Below, one piece after another: positions 16,502 through 25,385 of a stretch of DNA of 64,000 nt. The stretch is from assembly GCA_018267955.1 (NCBI GenBank), contig JAFDXL010000009.1:646717-710716 (forward strand), in the 5' to 3' direction. The notes under the pieces were generated by a model. The model made no database searches and was not told where the DNA came from. It saw only the letters and a program-made list of their open reading frames with translations. Origin of the DNA: Bacteroidota bacterium (GTDB taxonomy: Bacteria > Bacteroidota > Bacteroidia > Chitinophagales > Chitinophagaceae). The position numbers and the translations under genes were made by a program. The first letter of the stretch is position 1. Every line of letters begins with the position of its first letter.

Positions 16502-18955
16502 ATGATAAAAAAGTTATCCTCAAGGTTTGCTCTGGGTCTGTTGGCAGCTTGTAGTAGTTTTTCGGCATTGGCACAGCCATGGACGATTACTACAACATAC
16601 ACAACCAATCCTGTGACCAATGCTTTGCTCTTTAACGGCCCTCCAGTCGCAACTCCACCGATGTTTGCTACGTTTGTGGTTACTAATAATAATACTTATC
16701 CTGTAAAAATAATCGAAGTCGGGAACCTTCATATTTTCGCAAAGCAAAACGGTGGTACGTACACCTTATGGTCTGCACCTGATCCAAAAACAACAACTCC
16801 TGACCAAAATGATAATACAGTATCGCCAGATGTTCGGGTATCTACCGGTTGGACTCAATGCGGTTCATCAATAAGCCCAATTACCGGCACAGCTAATGCA
16901 GTAATATCTGTCATAACAAATACTTACGGATTTATTGCACCTGGTGAAACCCGGCGATTTGCGTTATCAATAGATGATTCCTTTTATGTGGGTACTGGTG
17001 GCGGTGGTCCTCCATTTACATTACCTACTCCAACGACCTATACAACGTCTAATATAACACTTAATACAGGTGCTACTTGGACTGGTAATATGCCTAACTC
17101 TGCTGGTGTTAATGGCAGTGCAACTGCACCTTTTGTATGGGACGGATATCTTGTATTTGATAAAGCGGAGCCCCGCAAACCGAAGATTACGGTCACCCCA
17201 AATCCTGTTTGTAAAGGCGAATGTGTAGTTATAACTGCTGCTTGCGATACATACATACACAATCCTGTATATACTTTCTACGATCAGAATGGTAATGTAT
17301 TATTACCCGGTCCTACCGATCCGCCATATCAACGTACTAAATGTAATATGCAGCCTTCTGATGCCGGTAACTATACCGTTACTGTAACAGATGGTACACT
17401 TACTTCTGCACCTGCAGGTGTAAAGATCGGCGTAGTAGATCCTAAGCCACCATTGATTGATGGCCAGGTAGATTTCTGTCTTAACGATCCTTTTACTCCG
17501 GTAACAGTAATCGGTAGCGCTCCGTTCAACTATTATTACACACAAACAGGCGGTTCTCCGCTGCCTTTCGTGCCATATTTTAATACCACTACTGCCAACG
17601 AGGCGGATTTCTGGGTAAGCCAGACGGTAAACGGCTGCCCTAGCCCTCGTACCAATATCCACTATCGTGCGGCGCCAAAGCCAAATTCACCGATAGTTAC
17701 TACACCTATATATTATTGCGAAAATTCAACTGCTTCCCAGTTGTCTGCAAATGGTCAAAAACCACTCAAATGGTATTATCAACCAACGGGCGGTATTCCA
17801 TCACAGGTAGCGCCTACGCCTAATACTACTAAGCTCGATTCTTTCCAATATTATGTTACTCAAACGGTTGATGGTTGCGAAAGTGATCGTTCCAGGATAG
17901 ATGTAGTGGTGGCCCGCAAGCCTAATGGTCTGATCCTGCCTTCACGTACAGAGATCTGCCAGGGCGATACAGTAATGCTGGGCTACTATGGTAGTGCCTT
18001 CCCTACCTCTGGTTACAATTGGGATTACCCTGCTGATGCGGTACCAATGTCAAAAGATTCTAATACTGTAATAGTTGCTTTTGATAGCGCCGGCAAACAC
18101 AGTATCAAATTATCTGTAGGTATCGAAACCTGCCACAGCCCTGAATATATACAGGAAATACAGGTAGATGCCAAACCGGTAGCTATAATAGAAAGCGGCG
18201 ACAGGATATGCGAAAACCAGCGTGTTCAGATATCTCTGAGCTATTACACCCCTACTATCGACTCCTTCTTCTGGGATTTTGATGGTGGTGTAGTAAGTAA
18301 TGCTTCTACAGACCAGGGGCCTTATGGTGTTACCTGGAGCACTCCGGGCAAAAAGAACATCCAGCTGCGCCTTGTTGACGGTGTATGTAACGTTACTTAT
18401 GTAGATACGCCAAACGTACATCCTAAACCGGATGCAACCTTTACACTGGATAAAAAGACAGGTCCTTATTGCTACGACGATAGCCTGTTGTTCACAGCTA
18501 ATACCATAGCTTCAGGATCTACTTATTCCTGGACACCGGCACGCTTCTTCGATATCTATAACAACCTGCCAATTGCTTATGGCCACCTCGATTACCAGGA
18601 TACTGCCAGCATCAAACTGACGGTTACTGATCAATATAGTTGTATGAACACAGAAGCACAGGTACTGCAAACCAAGCCATGCTGCGAGGTATTGTTCCCT
18701 ACTGCTTTCAGTCCAAACCACGATGGTAAGAACGATTACTTCCACCCGATCATCATGGGCCACCAAGAGATCCGCACGCTGAAAGTAATGAACCGCTGGG
18801 GCCAGACAGTTTATGAAGCTGTGAACATTGGCCAGGGCTGGGATGGTACCATGAACGGTAAAGAACTGGAAATGGGTACTTATTACTACTTCCTCAGCTA
18901 CAAATGCGCAGGCAAATCAATGGAACAAAAAGGTGAGATCGTATTAGTTCATTAA
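16502..18955 (+). CDS. Large secreted protein with Ig/PKD-like repeats, T9SS type B (gliding-motility-associated C-terminus)
   Basis: 817-aa surface protein. Signal peptide ends near SALAQ (about residue 25). The middle holds several Ig-like or PKD-like units, for example KITVTPNPVCKGECVVITA, SDAGNYTVTVTDGTLTSAP, and a PKD-like FFWDFDGGVVSN. Two related copies of a Y.TQTGG/YYQPTGG-type element occur at about residues 345-445. The C-terminal about 90 residues (VLFPTAFSPNHDGKNDYF to the end) are a type B T9SS sorting domain of the gliding-associated family. Probably an exported adhesin or structural protein. Its last about 250 residues resemble those of the protein at 54183. Ended by a strong hairpin. 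Confidence 0.88.
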   Translation: MIKKLSSRFALGLLAACSSFSALAQPWTITTTYTTNPVTNALLFNGPPVATPPMFATFVVTNNNTYPVKIIEVGNLHIFAKQNGGTYTLWSAPDPKTTTPDQNDNTVSPDVRVSTGWTQCGSSISPITGTANAVISVITNTYGFIAPGETRRFALSIDDSFYVGTGGGGPPFTLPTPTTYTTSNITLNTGATWTGNMPNSAGVNGSATAPFVWDGYLVFDKAEPRKPKITVTPNPVCKGECVVITAACDTYIHNPVYTFYDQNGNVLLPGPTDPPYQRTKCNMQPSDAGNYTVTVTDGTLTSAPAGVKIGVVDPKPPLIDGQVDFCLNDPFTPVTVIGSAPFNYYYTQTGGSPLPFVPYFNTTTANEADFWVSQTVNGCPSPRTNIHYRAAPKPNSPIVTTPIYYCENSTASQLSANGQKPLKWYYQPTGGIPSQVAPTPNTTKLDSFQYYVTQTVDGCESDRSRIDVVVARKPNGLILPSRTEICQGDTVMLGYYGSAFPTSGYNWDYPADAVPMSKDSNTVIVAFDSAGKHSIKLSVGIETCHSPEYIQEIQVDAKPVAIIESGDRICENQRVQISLSYYTPTIDSFFWDFDGGVVSNASTDQGPYGVTWSTPGKKNIQLRLVDGVCNVTYVDTPNVHPKPDATFTLDKKTGPYCYDDSLLFTANTIASGSTYSWTPARFFDIYNNLPIAYGHLDYQDTASIKLTVTDQYSCMNTEAQVLQTKPCCEVLFPTAFSPNHDGKNDYFHPIIMGHQEIRTLKVMNRWGQTVYEAVNIGQGWDGTMNGKELEMGTYYYFLSYKCAGKSMEQKGEIVLVH

Positions 18956-18980
18956 TACCTCCACTCTTTCATAAAAGTTA

Positions 18981-19009
18981 AACTCCCGCTGTACAGCGGG
19001 AGTTTTTTT
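18981..19009 (+). terminator. Intrinsic terminator after the type B T9SS gene
   Basis: Stem AACTCCCGCTG/CAGCGGGAGTT with a TA centre, followed by TTTTT. Confidence 0.9.
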
Positions 19010-19307
19010 ATTGCGGCTATTGTTACAATCTTAAATTATTAGCAGCGAAGTAATGAGTACCTTTCTTTCATAAAGATTAAATGCTTGCGAGAGTTTCTTG
19101 CCGATCAATTCCTGCCGGTTCCGATCTATTTTTTGAAGCCATTCACCCAAAGGCGTAACTTTGTATCAAGGCAGCGAAATACCACTATAAACCAAAAATT
19201 CCTGCTGTATGCTGCTAAAAAATATCCTGTTAGCATTGTTAGCAAATGATAACAACATATTCAATTCACCCTTAAACTGAAAACACTATGAACCTGGGCA
19301 ACCCGTC
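19010..19307. other. Non-coding gap with a possible gene remnant
   Basis: No intact gene. On the minus strand a 44-codon stretch without stop (19165 to 19031) reads VTPLGEWLQKIDRN... and ends LLII-stop. It has no ATG and is preceded by TGA. The pattern TPLGEWL followed by a long helix weakly recalls the C-terminal part of MarR- or HxlR-type regulators, so it may be a decayed fragment, or chance. Confidence 0.25.
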
Positions 19308-20921
19308 TTATTTCCGCTTAAAGAATACAAACCCGTTAGCTGCCCCCGTTTCCGTTAATTGAGGCAATACCCGGTATTTATCGGCATCCTGCACCTTACA
19401 AATGAAGTAAGTGGGCTTATCAACATGGCCATTGAGCAGCCAGTCTTCGTTCCGGTACAAAGGATTAGCCTGTGGTTGTTTATCTGTATAGAAGAGGTCT
19501 GCATAGCTTTTATAGCCCAGTACATGCACATAAACATCCTTGCCCCTGAAGCTCTTAAAATATTCTATAGCAGCTCTTTGAGAGAACGCCTCTATTTTGG
19601 GTGTAAAATGAATGATCGTCACCTGTATGATCACTAATTGTAATCCGCTAAGCAATAGCATACCCTTCCTGAAGTTGCGGCGCATCCAGGCAATGGCTAT
19701 AACGATGCCAACCAGGTATATCAGCCCCCATGCACATTCGGCATAGCTCCAGCTAACAGGTGCCTGCAGGTTGCCTACTGCAAATGGATCGTTTATATAA
19801 GGTATCAGCTTGTCTTTATTGAGGCCCACCAGCGGCAACGCAATCAGTATCACAGCCCAGATGCAGCCGGTAAACACTAATACGATGCGCGTAGCAAGGT
19901 TCATCCGTGCCTTTTGCTCTGATAGCCTGTATAGCTGCAGCGCGGCCAGGTAGGTAAGCGGGAAGTAGCACAGCGAAGAATAGTGTACGATCTTGGTCTT
20001 AACAATAGAAAACAGGATCAGCACTACCCAGAACAAGATCCACATCCAGCGGGTAAAGTCCTTGTTTTCGGCCTTCGCACCATCACGCTTGCCTATGTAC
20101 TGGAACAGGAAAGCAGCCGCAGGAAAACAGCCTATCAGCAATACCACGAAATGGTAGAAGAAAGGCCCGCCATGCCCGGCATCTTCTGTCTTAAAAAGGC
20201 GTATTTGGTAAGTGATGAATTCGTTGACAAACCATGTACCGTGCAGCAATATCTCTATGCCAAACCACAAGGCAGTGGTTAACAGCGCCATAAGGGCTAT
20301 AACGGCTATATGGACGGCCTTATAGCCTCGTAGCCCCCTGTTGACCACCAGGTACACCCCAAAGCCCAGTATGGCCACTAAGATGGCTACAGGGCCCTTA
20401 GTGAGCACTGCCAGCCCAAGGAACAGGCCTGCAAGGCTGGCATGCAACATTTTACGCTGTCCATCCTTTACCAGGTATACCTGGAAGAAGGCAAGGAATA
20501 TATACAGGTTGAACGAAGGATCGATAATACCCGATTTGAAGTAGAAATGAGGCAGCCAGCTGGCAGCATACAGCAATACCCACGAGGTGGCCATTTTTTC
20601 GTTTACTACGCGTTTACCGGCATAGAAAAGGGTACACAGGGTAATAACGCCCACCAGCGCATTCGGGAAGCGGGCAGCGTACTCGTTGATGCCAAACAGC
20701 TTCATCGCCAGTACCTGCATCCAGATGAATAGCGGGGGCTTTTCCCAAAACGGCTGAAAGTCTATCTGCATACGCAGGTAGTCTTTAGATACGATCATCT
20801 CGCGGGCACATTCCGCAAAGTTGATCTCGTCCCAGTCAAACAGGTGTACATGCCCCAGCATGGGGAAAAACAGCAGTGACCCTGCTATCACAATGACGAT
20901 ATAACGTACATAGTTAGGCAT
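19308..20921 (-). CDS. ArnT/PMT-like membrane glycosyltransferase (GT39/GT83 type)
   Basis: 537-aa polytopic membrane protein with about 11-12 hydrophobic segments. The first periplasmic loop carries the acidic motif DWDEINFAECAREM, characteristic of GT-C transferases that use polyprenyl-phosphate sugars. PFWEKPPLFIWMQ and NEYAARFPNAL are further family motifs. It would transfer a sugar from a lipid carrier to lipid A, a glycan or a protein on the outer face of the inner membrane; the acceptor is unknown. It lies six bases downstream of the PAP2 gene, which fits lipid-carrier metabolism. Confidence 0.88.
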   Translation of the reverse strand: MPNYVRYIVIVIAGSLLFFPMLGHVHLFDWDEINFAECAREMIVSKDYLRMQIDFQPFWEKPPLFIWMQVLAMKLFGINEYAARFPNALVGVITLCTLFYAGKRVVNEKMATSWVLLYAASWLPHFYFKSGIIDPSFNLYIFLAFFQVYLVKDGQRKMLHASLAGLFLGLAVLTKGPVAILVAILGFGVYLVVNRGLRGYKAVHIAVIALMALLTTALWFGIEILLHGTWFVNEFITYQIRLFKTEDAGHGGPFFYHFVVLLIGCFPAAAFLFQYIGKRDGAKAENKDFTRWMWILFWVVLILFSIVKTKIVHYSSLCYFPLTYLAALQLYRLSEQKARMNLATRIVLVFTGCIWAVILIALPLVGLNKDKLIPYINDPFAVGNLQAPVSWSYAECAWGLIYLVGIVIAIAWMRRNFRKGMLLLSGLQLVIIQVTIIHFTPKIEAFSQRAAIEYFKSFRGKDVYVHVLGYKSYADLFYTDKQPQANPLYRNEDWLLNGHVDKPTYFICKVQDADKYRVLPQLTETGAANGFVFFKRK

Positions 20922-20927
20922 GGCATA

Positions 20928-21572
20928 TTACGGTTGCGTTCTGAAAAAATATGGCTGCGCCTTACGCATCAGCCATAAAGTTACAATGGAAACAGCTGTG
21001 CCCACAATGCTGCCCACATATACATCTGCAAAGAAGTGCGCAGCAAGATATATACGTGAATAAGCTACAAGCATGGCAAGGCAAAAGAAGATGATCCCCA
21101 CATATTTATACGCCGGCTTCAGCAGGCAGGATAGCAGGCAATACATGCCAAATGCGCCACAGGTATGCCCCGAAGGGAAACTGTGTTCTGTAAGCCTTTG
21201 CCATGTGGGCAGTATATGTATCCATGCTGCATCATTAAAGTACTTAAGAGGTCTTGGTGCATCTGCCCAATGCTTCAGCAGTTGGGTAAAGACTGTGGGC
21301 AGCACATTAGCAATAAGTGCTGTGGTAAAATACCACCAGTTTCGCAGCGATGAAAGGCTCAGTAACAGCAATAGTACAATAGTAATAAAGGAAGCTTCTC
21401 CCATTTGAGTTGCCGCGCTCATTACCACATCTGTAAAACTGCTGTAATGGGTATTGACCATGGTGAAGAGTGTCTGTTTATCATACATCAGCAGCATGAT
21501 ACCACCAACAACTAGCCATAGAAGAAATGGAACAAGAAAGTAAAGATTATATGAGGTGTAAGGCTTCTTCAC
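20928..21572 (-). CDS. PAP2-family membrane phosphatase
   Basis: 214-aa integral membrane protein with the three PAP2 phosphatase motifs: KHWADAPRPLKY, the central SEHSFPSGHTCGAFG, and YSRIYLAAHFFADVYVGS with the catalytic histidine. Members dephosphorylate phosphatidic acid, undecaprenyl diphosphate or lipid A. GTG at 21572 is the start; it overlaps the stop of the LptF/G-like gene by four bases (GTGA), so translation is probably coupled. Together with the downstream GT39-like gene this forms a three-gene envelope operon. Confidence 0.9.
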   Translation of the reverse strand: MKKPYTSYNLYFLVPFLLWLVVGGIMLLMYDKQTLFTMVNTHYSSFTDVVMSAATQMGEASFITIVLLLLLSLSSLRNWWYFTTALIANVLPTVFTQLLKHWADAPRPLKYFNDAAWIHILPTWQRLTEHSFPSGHTCGAFGMYCLLSCLLKPAYKYVGIIFFCLAMLVAYSRIYLAAHFFADVYVGSIVGTAVSIVTLWLMRKAQPYFFRTQP

Positions 21573-23041
21573 GCGATTTTTTTACGAGTAAAAAAGAACT
21601 TAATACTTTCCCAGCGTTTCAGGTACCAGTCGCGGTTAAATATCTGGGCATCGTTACGCGCCCTGTTTATCAGGAAAAAAGCTATGGGCAGCAGCATGGC
21701 AGTGGCCATCCACATACCTATCCACGATGGCACGGAGCCTGCTTTGGAGAGCTTCTCGCCGGTTACAGAAATGATATGGAACACAACAAAGAAGCCAACC
21801 GCTATCACCAATGGCATACCCAGACCGCCTTTGCGTATAATCGCCCCCAAAGGTGCACCTATAAGAAAAAGCAGTATACATGCAAAAGAGAGGGTAAACT
21901 TACGGTGCCATTCTACCATAAACTGCAGGTAATTGGTGTATTGCAGCTCCCTGTCGTTAGACGATATATCCAGCAGGCCTTTACCATTACGTGCATAATT
22001 AGCAGCGGCTTCTGCTACCCTGCCCTTCATATCATCGGGCAGGCATTCTATAAACGATTTTTTATAGCTGAGCTTGCTATCCGGGATATGTTTCAGCACA
22101 CTGTCCAGCGTTTTGCGGTCGGCGGCATTGCCCAATATTATATTACTGGGGCCAAGATAGATACCTACATTGCTGGCAAGGTGGTTTTCATACTTCTTGA
22201 AGCTGTCAATACGCTCGCCCAGTTGCTGCACATCCATCATCTGGTAAGCATCTTTAAACAGGTCTTCATTGGTACGATTTACCTTGAAAGCAGAAAGGTC
22301 AAACACTTTGTCCCATTTCTTGAAGTACATCCTGTATTGCTGATAGCTAACACTGCCTTTGCCATTATCGGTTACTTCCTGGTAGCGCCAGCCATCCTTC
22401 AGGCGAAATATCATATAGTGTTTATCGGGTGTAGACAGCATCTCTCCTTCCTTTGCCAGCACTACATTGTCGTTAGTACCGCCACTGGTATGGTCGTAGA
22501 TGATCACATTGCGAATGGTCCTGCCATCCTTATCCTTCTCCCCTACGCGAATAGAGAAGTTATCAATATCCCGGTTGAACTGGCCGGCCCTTATGTTGAA
22601 TGACGGCTTGGAGTTACGCAAATCATACAGCAAAGACAAGGCTTTCAGGTTGCAGTAAGGGATCACATTGTTGTTAAACACAAAAGCAAACCCGCTGATG
22701 AAGATGATGAAAACAAGCAGGGGCCTCATAAACCGCAGCAGGGATATACCCCCGGATTTAATGGCCACCAGTTCGAAGTTTTCACCCATATCGCCAAAGG
22801 TCATGATCGATGCCAAGAGTATGCCTAGGGGAAGCGCCAACGGCACCATCGTAGTAGACATGTAAAACAGCAACTGGATGATCATCCAGATGCCTAAACC
22901 CTTTCCTATCAGTTCATCCATGTATAGCCAGAAAAACTGCATCACCAGGACGAAAAGGGTAACGAAGAAAGTAACTATAAAAGGCCCGATAAAGCTGCGC
23001 AGGATCAGGAGGTCCAGTTTTTTGATCTTCAAGCCTTTCAT
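21569..23041 (-). CDS. LptF/LptG (YjgP/YjgQ) family permease
   Basis: 490-aa inner-membrane permease of the LptBFGC lipopolysaccharide exporter family. Six transmembrane helices are arranged as three N-terminal, a large periplasmic beta-jellyroll (about residues 110-370) and three C-terminal (about 385-470). The start MKGLKIKKLDLLILRSFIGP is the first ATG with the usual family N-terminus; an upstream extension would pass through the promoter. Bacteroidota often carry separate LptF- and LptG-like genes, and I cannot decide which this is. First gene of a unit with PAP2 and the glycosyltransferase. Confidence 0.87.
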   Translation of the reverse strand: MKGLKIKKLDLLILRSFIGPFIVTFFVTLFVLVMQFFWLYMDELIGKGLGIWMIIQLLFYMSTTMVPLALPLGILLASIMTFGDMGENFELVAIKSGGISLLRFMRPLLVFIIFISGFAFVFNNNVIPYCNLKALSLLYDLRNSKPSFNIRAGQFNRDIDNFSIRVGEKDKDGRTIRNVIIYDHTSGGTNDNVVLAKEGEMLSTPDKHYMIFRLKDGWRYQEVTDNGKGSVSYQQYRMYFKKWDKVFDLSAFKVNRTNEDLFKDAYQMMDVQQLGERIDSFKKYENHLASNVGIYLGPSNIILGNAADRKTLDSVLKHIPDSKLSYKKSFIECLPDDMKGRVAEAAANYARNGKGLLDISSNDRELQYTNYLQFMVEWHRKFTLSFACILLFLIGAPLGAIIRKGGLGMPLVIAVGFFVVFHIISVTGEKLSKAGSVPSWIGMWMATAMLLPIAFFLINRARNDAQIFNRDWYLKRWESIKFFFTRKKIA

Positions 23042-23047
23042 TGATTG

Positions 23048-23055
23048 CAAACCTA
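23048..23055 (-). promoter_or_regulatory. -7 element directly upstream of the LptF/G-like gene
   Basis: Minus strand reads TAGGTTTG, an exact TAnnTTTG match, leaving only six bases to the ATG at 23041. A TTTG lies 15 bases upstream, shorter than the usual spacing. If used, the mRNA would be almost leaderless. Confidence 0.45.
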
Positions 23056-23112
23056 CATAAAAACGGCTATCAAAAAGCAGATATTGCCGAACTATTAACG
23101 TTTTAATGCAAA

Positions 23113-23140
23113 CAGAAAAAGCCTGCCTGTGCAAGCTTTT
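23113..23140 (-). terminator. Intrinsic terminator after the START-like gene
   Basis: On the minus strand AAAAGCTTGC, loop ACAG, GCAGGCTTTT with one G-T pair, then TCTG. Lies between the START-like gene and the LptF/G-like gene. Confidence 0.7.
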
Positions 23141-23163
23141 AACTGTATTATTTTAAAGAGTAT

Positions 23164-23547
23164 TTAACTACCGATACGATGCTTCAGATCGCTCACCTGG
23201 GTATTCCAAAGGCGCTCCTGGTCTTTCATATCTGTCTTATCTGCAAAGTCAGTGATCTTCAGGATGGTTTCGTTCGTTATCGGGCTTTGCTCTATCCTGA
23301 ATTCGAAGTATTCATCATCACCATAGTAATCCCAGCGGTACTTAACAAACTCATTTTCCAGCTGTTCTACCACTTCTGCGGTATCTGTTGCACCATTCCA
23401 GCTAAAGTAGAAGGTATGGTCTCTTTGATCCACTTTGTCTGCAAACCACTCCTGTAAACCTACAGGGGTAGATAGAAATTCGTACAGTATGGATGGAGAA
23501 CATCTAACCGGGAATTCCATTGTATACATATTCTTTTTCTTACTCAT
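23164..23547 (-). CDS. START-like (SRPBCC) domain protein
   Basis: 127-aa cytoplasmic protein forming a single START-like/AHSA1-type helix-grip fold; the YTMEFPVRCSPSILYEFLSTP beginning and LQEWFADKVD are typical of the Bacteroidota START-like family. Such folds bind hydrophobic ligands, but the ligand here is unknown. The start MSKKKNMYTM gives the family's usual length; a longer frame upstream would cross the promoter. Divergent from the primary sigma factor gene across 250 bases. Confidence 0.82.
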   Translation of the reverse strand: MSKKKNMYTMEFPVRCSPSILYEFLSTPVGLQEWFADKVDQRDHTFYFSWNGATDTAEVVEQLENEFVKYRWDYYGDDEYFEFRIEQSPITNETILKITDFADKTDMKDQERLWNTQVSDLKHRIGS

Positions 23548-23581
23548 TGTGTCGATTGCTCTGGTAATAAACTTTGGTGTG

Positions 23582-23611
23582 CAATAATAGAAAAAGGATT
23601 GAACAATCAAA
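23582..23611 (-). promoter_or_regulatory. Promoter of the START-like gene
   Basis: Minus strand: TTTG (23611-23608), 18 bases, TATTATTG (23589-23582), a 7 of 8 match to TAnnTTTG. The spacer contains the inverted repeat GATTG-N2-CAATC. Confidence 0.5.
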
Positions 23612-23696
23612 ATTTTTATTGGAAATAAAAGGGTATTTTTTTATTGTACACATATTTTTGGTTTGATTTTTGCTGTTAAGATTTCCTTAAATTTTA

Positions 23697-23728
23697 TTTG
23701 GGTTGAATTGCTCTCACACTTAGATTTG
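23697..23728 (+). promoter_or_regulatory. Promoter of the primary sigma factor gene
   Basis: TTTG (23697-23700), 20 bases, TAGATTTG (23721-23728): exact matches to both Bacteroidota elements at standard spacing. An inverted repeat TTAAG-N5-CTTAA (23676-23690) lies just upstream of the -33 box and could bind a regulator. The predicted leader is about 65 nt. Confidence 0.75.
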
Positions 23729-23797
23729 CCATTATAATGTCAAAATTCATTGCTCATTAACTCCTTTCTATTCTCTTAACAAAAACATGCATCGCCT

Positions 23798-24673
23798 ATG
23801 TCAATGCGTCAACTAAAGATCACGAAGTCCATTACCAATCGTGAGAGTCAATCCCTGGAGAAGTATCTGCAGGAGATCGGCAAGGTAGACCTGATTACTC
23901 CGGAAGAAGAGGTTCAGTTAGCTATCAAAATCAAACAGGGTGATCAAAGAGCCCTGGAAAAATTGACCAAAGCCAATCTGCGTTTCGTGGTATCTGTTGC
24001 AAAACAATATCAAAACCAGGGCTTATCTCTGAGCGATCTTATTAATGAAGGGAACCTCGGCCTTATCAAGGCGGCACAACGTTTTGATGAAACTCGCGGT
24101 TTCAAATTCATTTCTTATGCGGTATGGTGGATCAGGCAATCGATCTTACAGGCATTGGCAGAACAATCACGTATTGTAAGGCTGCCACTGAACAAAGTAG
24201 GCTTATCTAACAAAATAAGCAAAGCCTACTCTCAACTGGAACAGGAATTTGAACGGGAACCATCAACGGAAGAATTAGCAGAATTACTGGACATTGGTAC
24301 CGAAGAAGTAGAAACTACTTTGGGCGTAGCAGCACGCCACGTATCTGTAGATGCACCGTTCGTAGATAGTGAAGACAATACCTTGCTGGATGTACTGGAG
24401 AATCCTAATTCTGAATCAGCGGATTCAGAACTGGAACATTATGATTCTCTTCGCTGCGAAATTGAACGCTCTCTGAGCACACTTACGGACCGCCAGCGCG
24501 ACGTTATAAAACTATACTTTGGCATAGGTGTAGAGCACCCAATGAGCCTGGAAGATATAGGTGAGAAGTTCTCCCTGACACGCGAACGTGTACGCCAGAT
24601 CAAAGACAAGGCTATTACCAAATTACGTACTGCAACACGTTGTCAATTATTAAAATCATATTTAGGCAATTAA
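23798..24673 (+). CDS. rpoD: Primary RNA polymerase sigma factor (sigma-70/SigA type)
   Basis: 291-aa housekeeping sigma factor, which directs RNA polymerase to TTTG/TAnnTTTG promoters. Region 1.1 is absent, as usual in Bacteroidota. Region 1.2: [20 protein letters not shown]. Region 2: [38 protein letters not shown] and [10 protein letters not shown]. Region 3 follows, then region 4 with [16 protein letters not shown] and the helix-turn-helix [20 protein letters not shown]. The start may be this ATG or the one two codons later (MRQLKITKS). An exact-consensus promoter precedes it and a hairpin follows. Confidence 0.96.
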   Translation: MSMRQLKITKSITNRESQSLEKYLQEIGKVDLITPEEEVQLAIKIKQGDQRALEKLTKANLRFVVSVAKQYQNQGLSLSDLINEGNLGLIKAAQRFDETRGFKFISYAVWWIRQSILQALAEQSRIVRLPLNKVGLSNKISKAYSQLEQEFEREPSTEELAELLDIGTEEVETTLGVAARHVSVDAPFVDSEDNTLLDVLENPNSESADSELEHYDSLRCEIERSLSTLTDRQRDVIKLYFGIGVEHPMSLEDIGEKFSLTRERVRQIKDKAITKLRTATRCQLLKSYLGN

Positions 24674-24692
24674 TTTTTACAATTCCTTATAG

Positions 24693-24728
24693 AGCTCCGT
24701 ACCTTCACCGGTACGGAGTTTTTTTTTT
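24693..24728 (+). terminator. Intrinsic terminator after the sigma factor gene, abutting the next start codon
   Basis: Stem CTCCGTACC/GGTACGGAG extended by A-T and G-T pairs (24693-24720) and followed by ten T. The ATG of the DUF1684 gene comes immediately after the T tract at 24729. Confidence 0.9.
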
Positions 24729-25331
24729 ATGAAATATTCATTGCTAATTGCACTAAGCCTGTCATGCATACCCGCAGGGGCGCGAACATATAACGATAGC
24801 ATTGCAGCCCACCGCCGGCAATACAAAAATGAGTTTATTACAGAAGAAAGAAGCCCTCTAAAAGGTAACGATACGGCGTATCTGCAGTTTTATGAGCCGG
24901 ATATACAGTATAGAATAACAACCGAAATAAAGCTAACACCTGGTAGTAAGCCATTTGAAATGCCCACTCATAGCGGCAAAACAAAGACGTTCAAACAGTA
25001 TGGCATAGTTAGCTTTACAATACACGACACCACACTTATGCTGCAGGTATTTCAAAACCTGAAACTGCTGGAAGACCCAAAATATAAAGACCATCTTTTT
25101 ATACCCTTTACAGACCTGACCACGTATGAGGAAACCTATGGTGGCGGACGTTATATAGATCTTTCAACAAAAGATATACATCACGGGAAACTGATGATCG
25201 ATTTCAACAAATGTTATAATCCTTACTGCGCCTATGCAGGCGGATATAACTGCCCTATTCCACCGGTAGAAAACCGCCTGAAAGTGGCTATTAGAGCCGG
25301 GGAAAAGCTATACGGCAAAGAGCATGAATAG
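24729..25331 (+). CDS. DUF1684-family exported protein
   Basis: 200-aa protein with an N-terminal signal peptide (about residues 1-18, ending near GAR). The body matches the DUF1684 pattern: YLQFYEPDIQYRI, KTFKQYGIVSFTI, FIPFTDLTTYEETYGGGRY, IDFNKCYNPYCAYAGGYNCP and a closing RAGEKLY. The many conserved G, Y and C residues suggest a defined fold, but the family's function is unknown. The start codon directly follows the T tract of the sigma factor terminator, so expression must come from read-through or from a promoter inside rpoD. Confidence 0.85.
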   Translation: MKYSLLIALSLSCIPAGARTYNDSIAAHRRQYKNEFITEERSPLKGNDTAYLQFYEPDIQYRITTEIKLTPGSKPFEMPTHSGKTKTFKQYGIVSFTIHDTTLMLQVFQNLKLLEDPKYKDHLFIPFTDLTTYEETYGGGRYIDLSTKDIHHGKLMIDFNKCYNPYCAYAGGYNCPIPPVENRLKVAIRAGEKLYGKEHE

Positions 25332-25337
25332 AAAAAG

Positions 25338-25365
25338 AAAAGGCGTTCGTCATGAACGCCTTTTT
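25338..25365. terminator. Bidirectional terminator between DUF1684 and skp genes
   Basis: AAAAGGCGTTC, loop GTCAT, GAACGCCTTTTT: T tracts on both strands serve the two convergent genes. Confidence 0.85.
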
Positions 25366-25385
25366 ACTATATTAAGAAGTTAAGA

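Noticed and set aside
21527-22603. 358-codon open frame on the plus strand opposite the LptF/G-like and PAP2 genes
   Set aside because: It lies wholly antisense to two convincing genes, has no family motif or promoter, and reads as low-complexity shadow coding.
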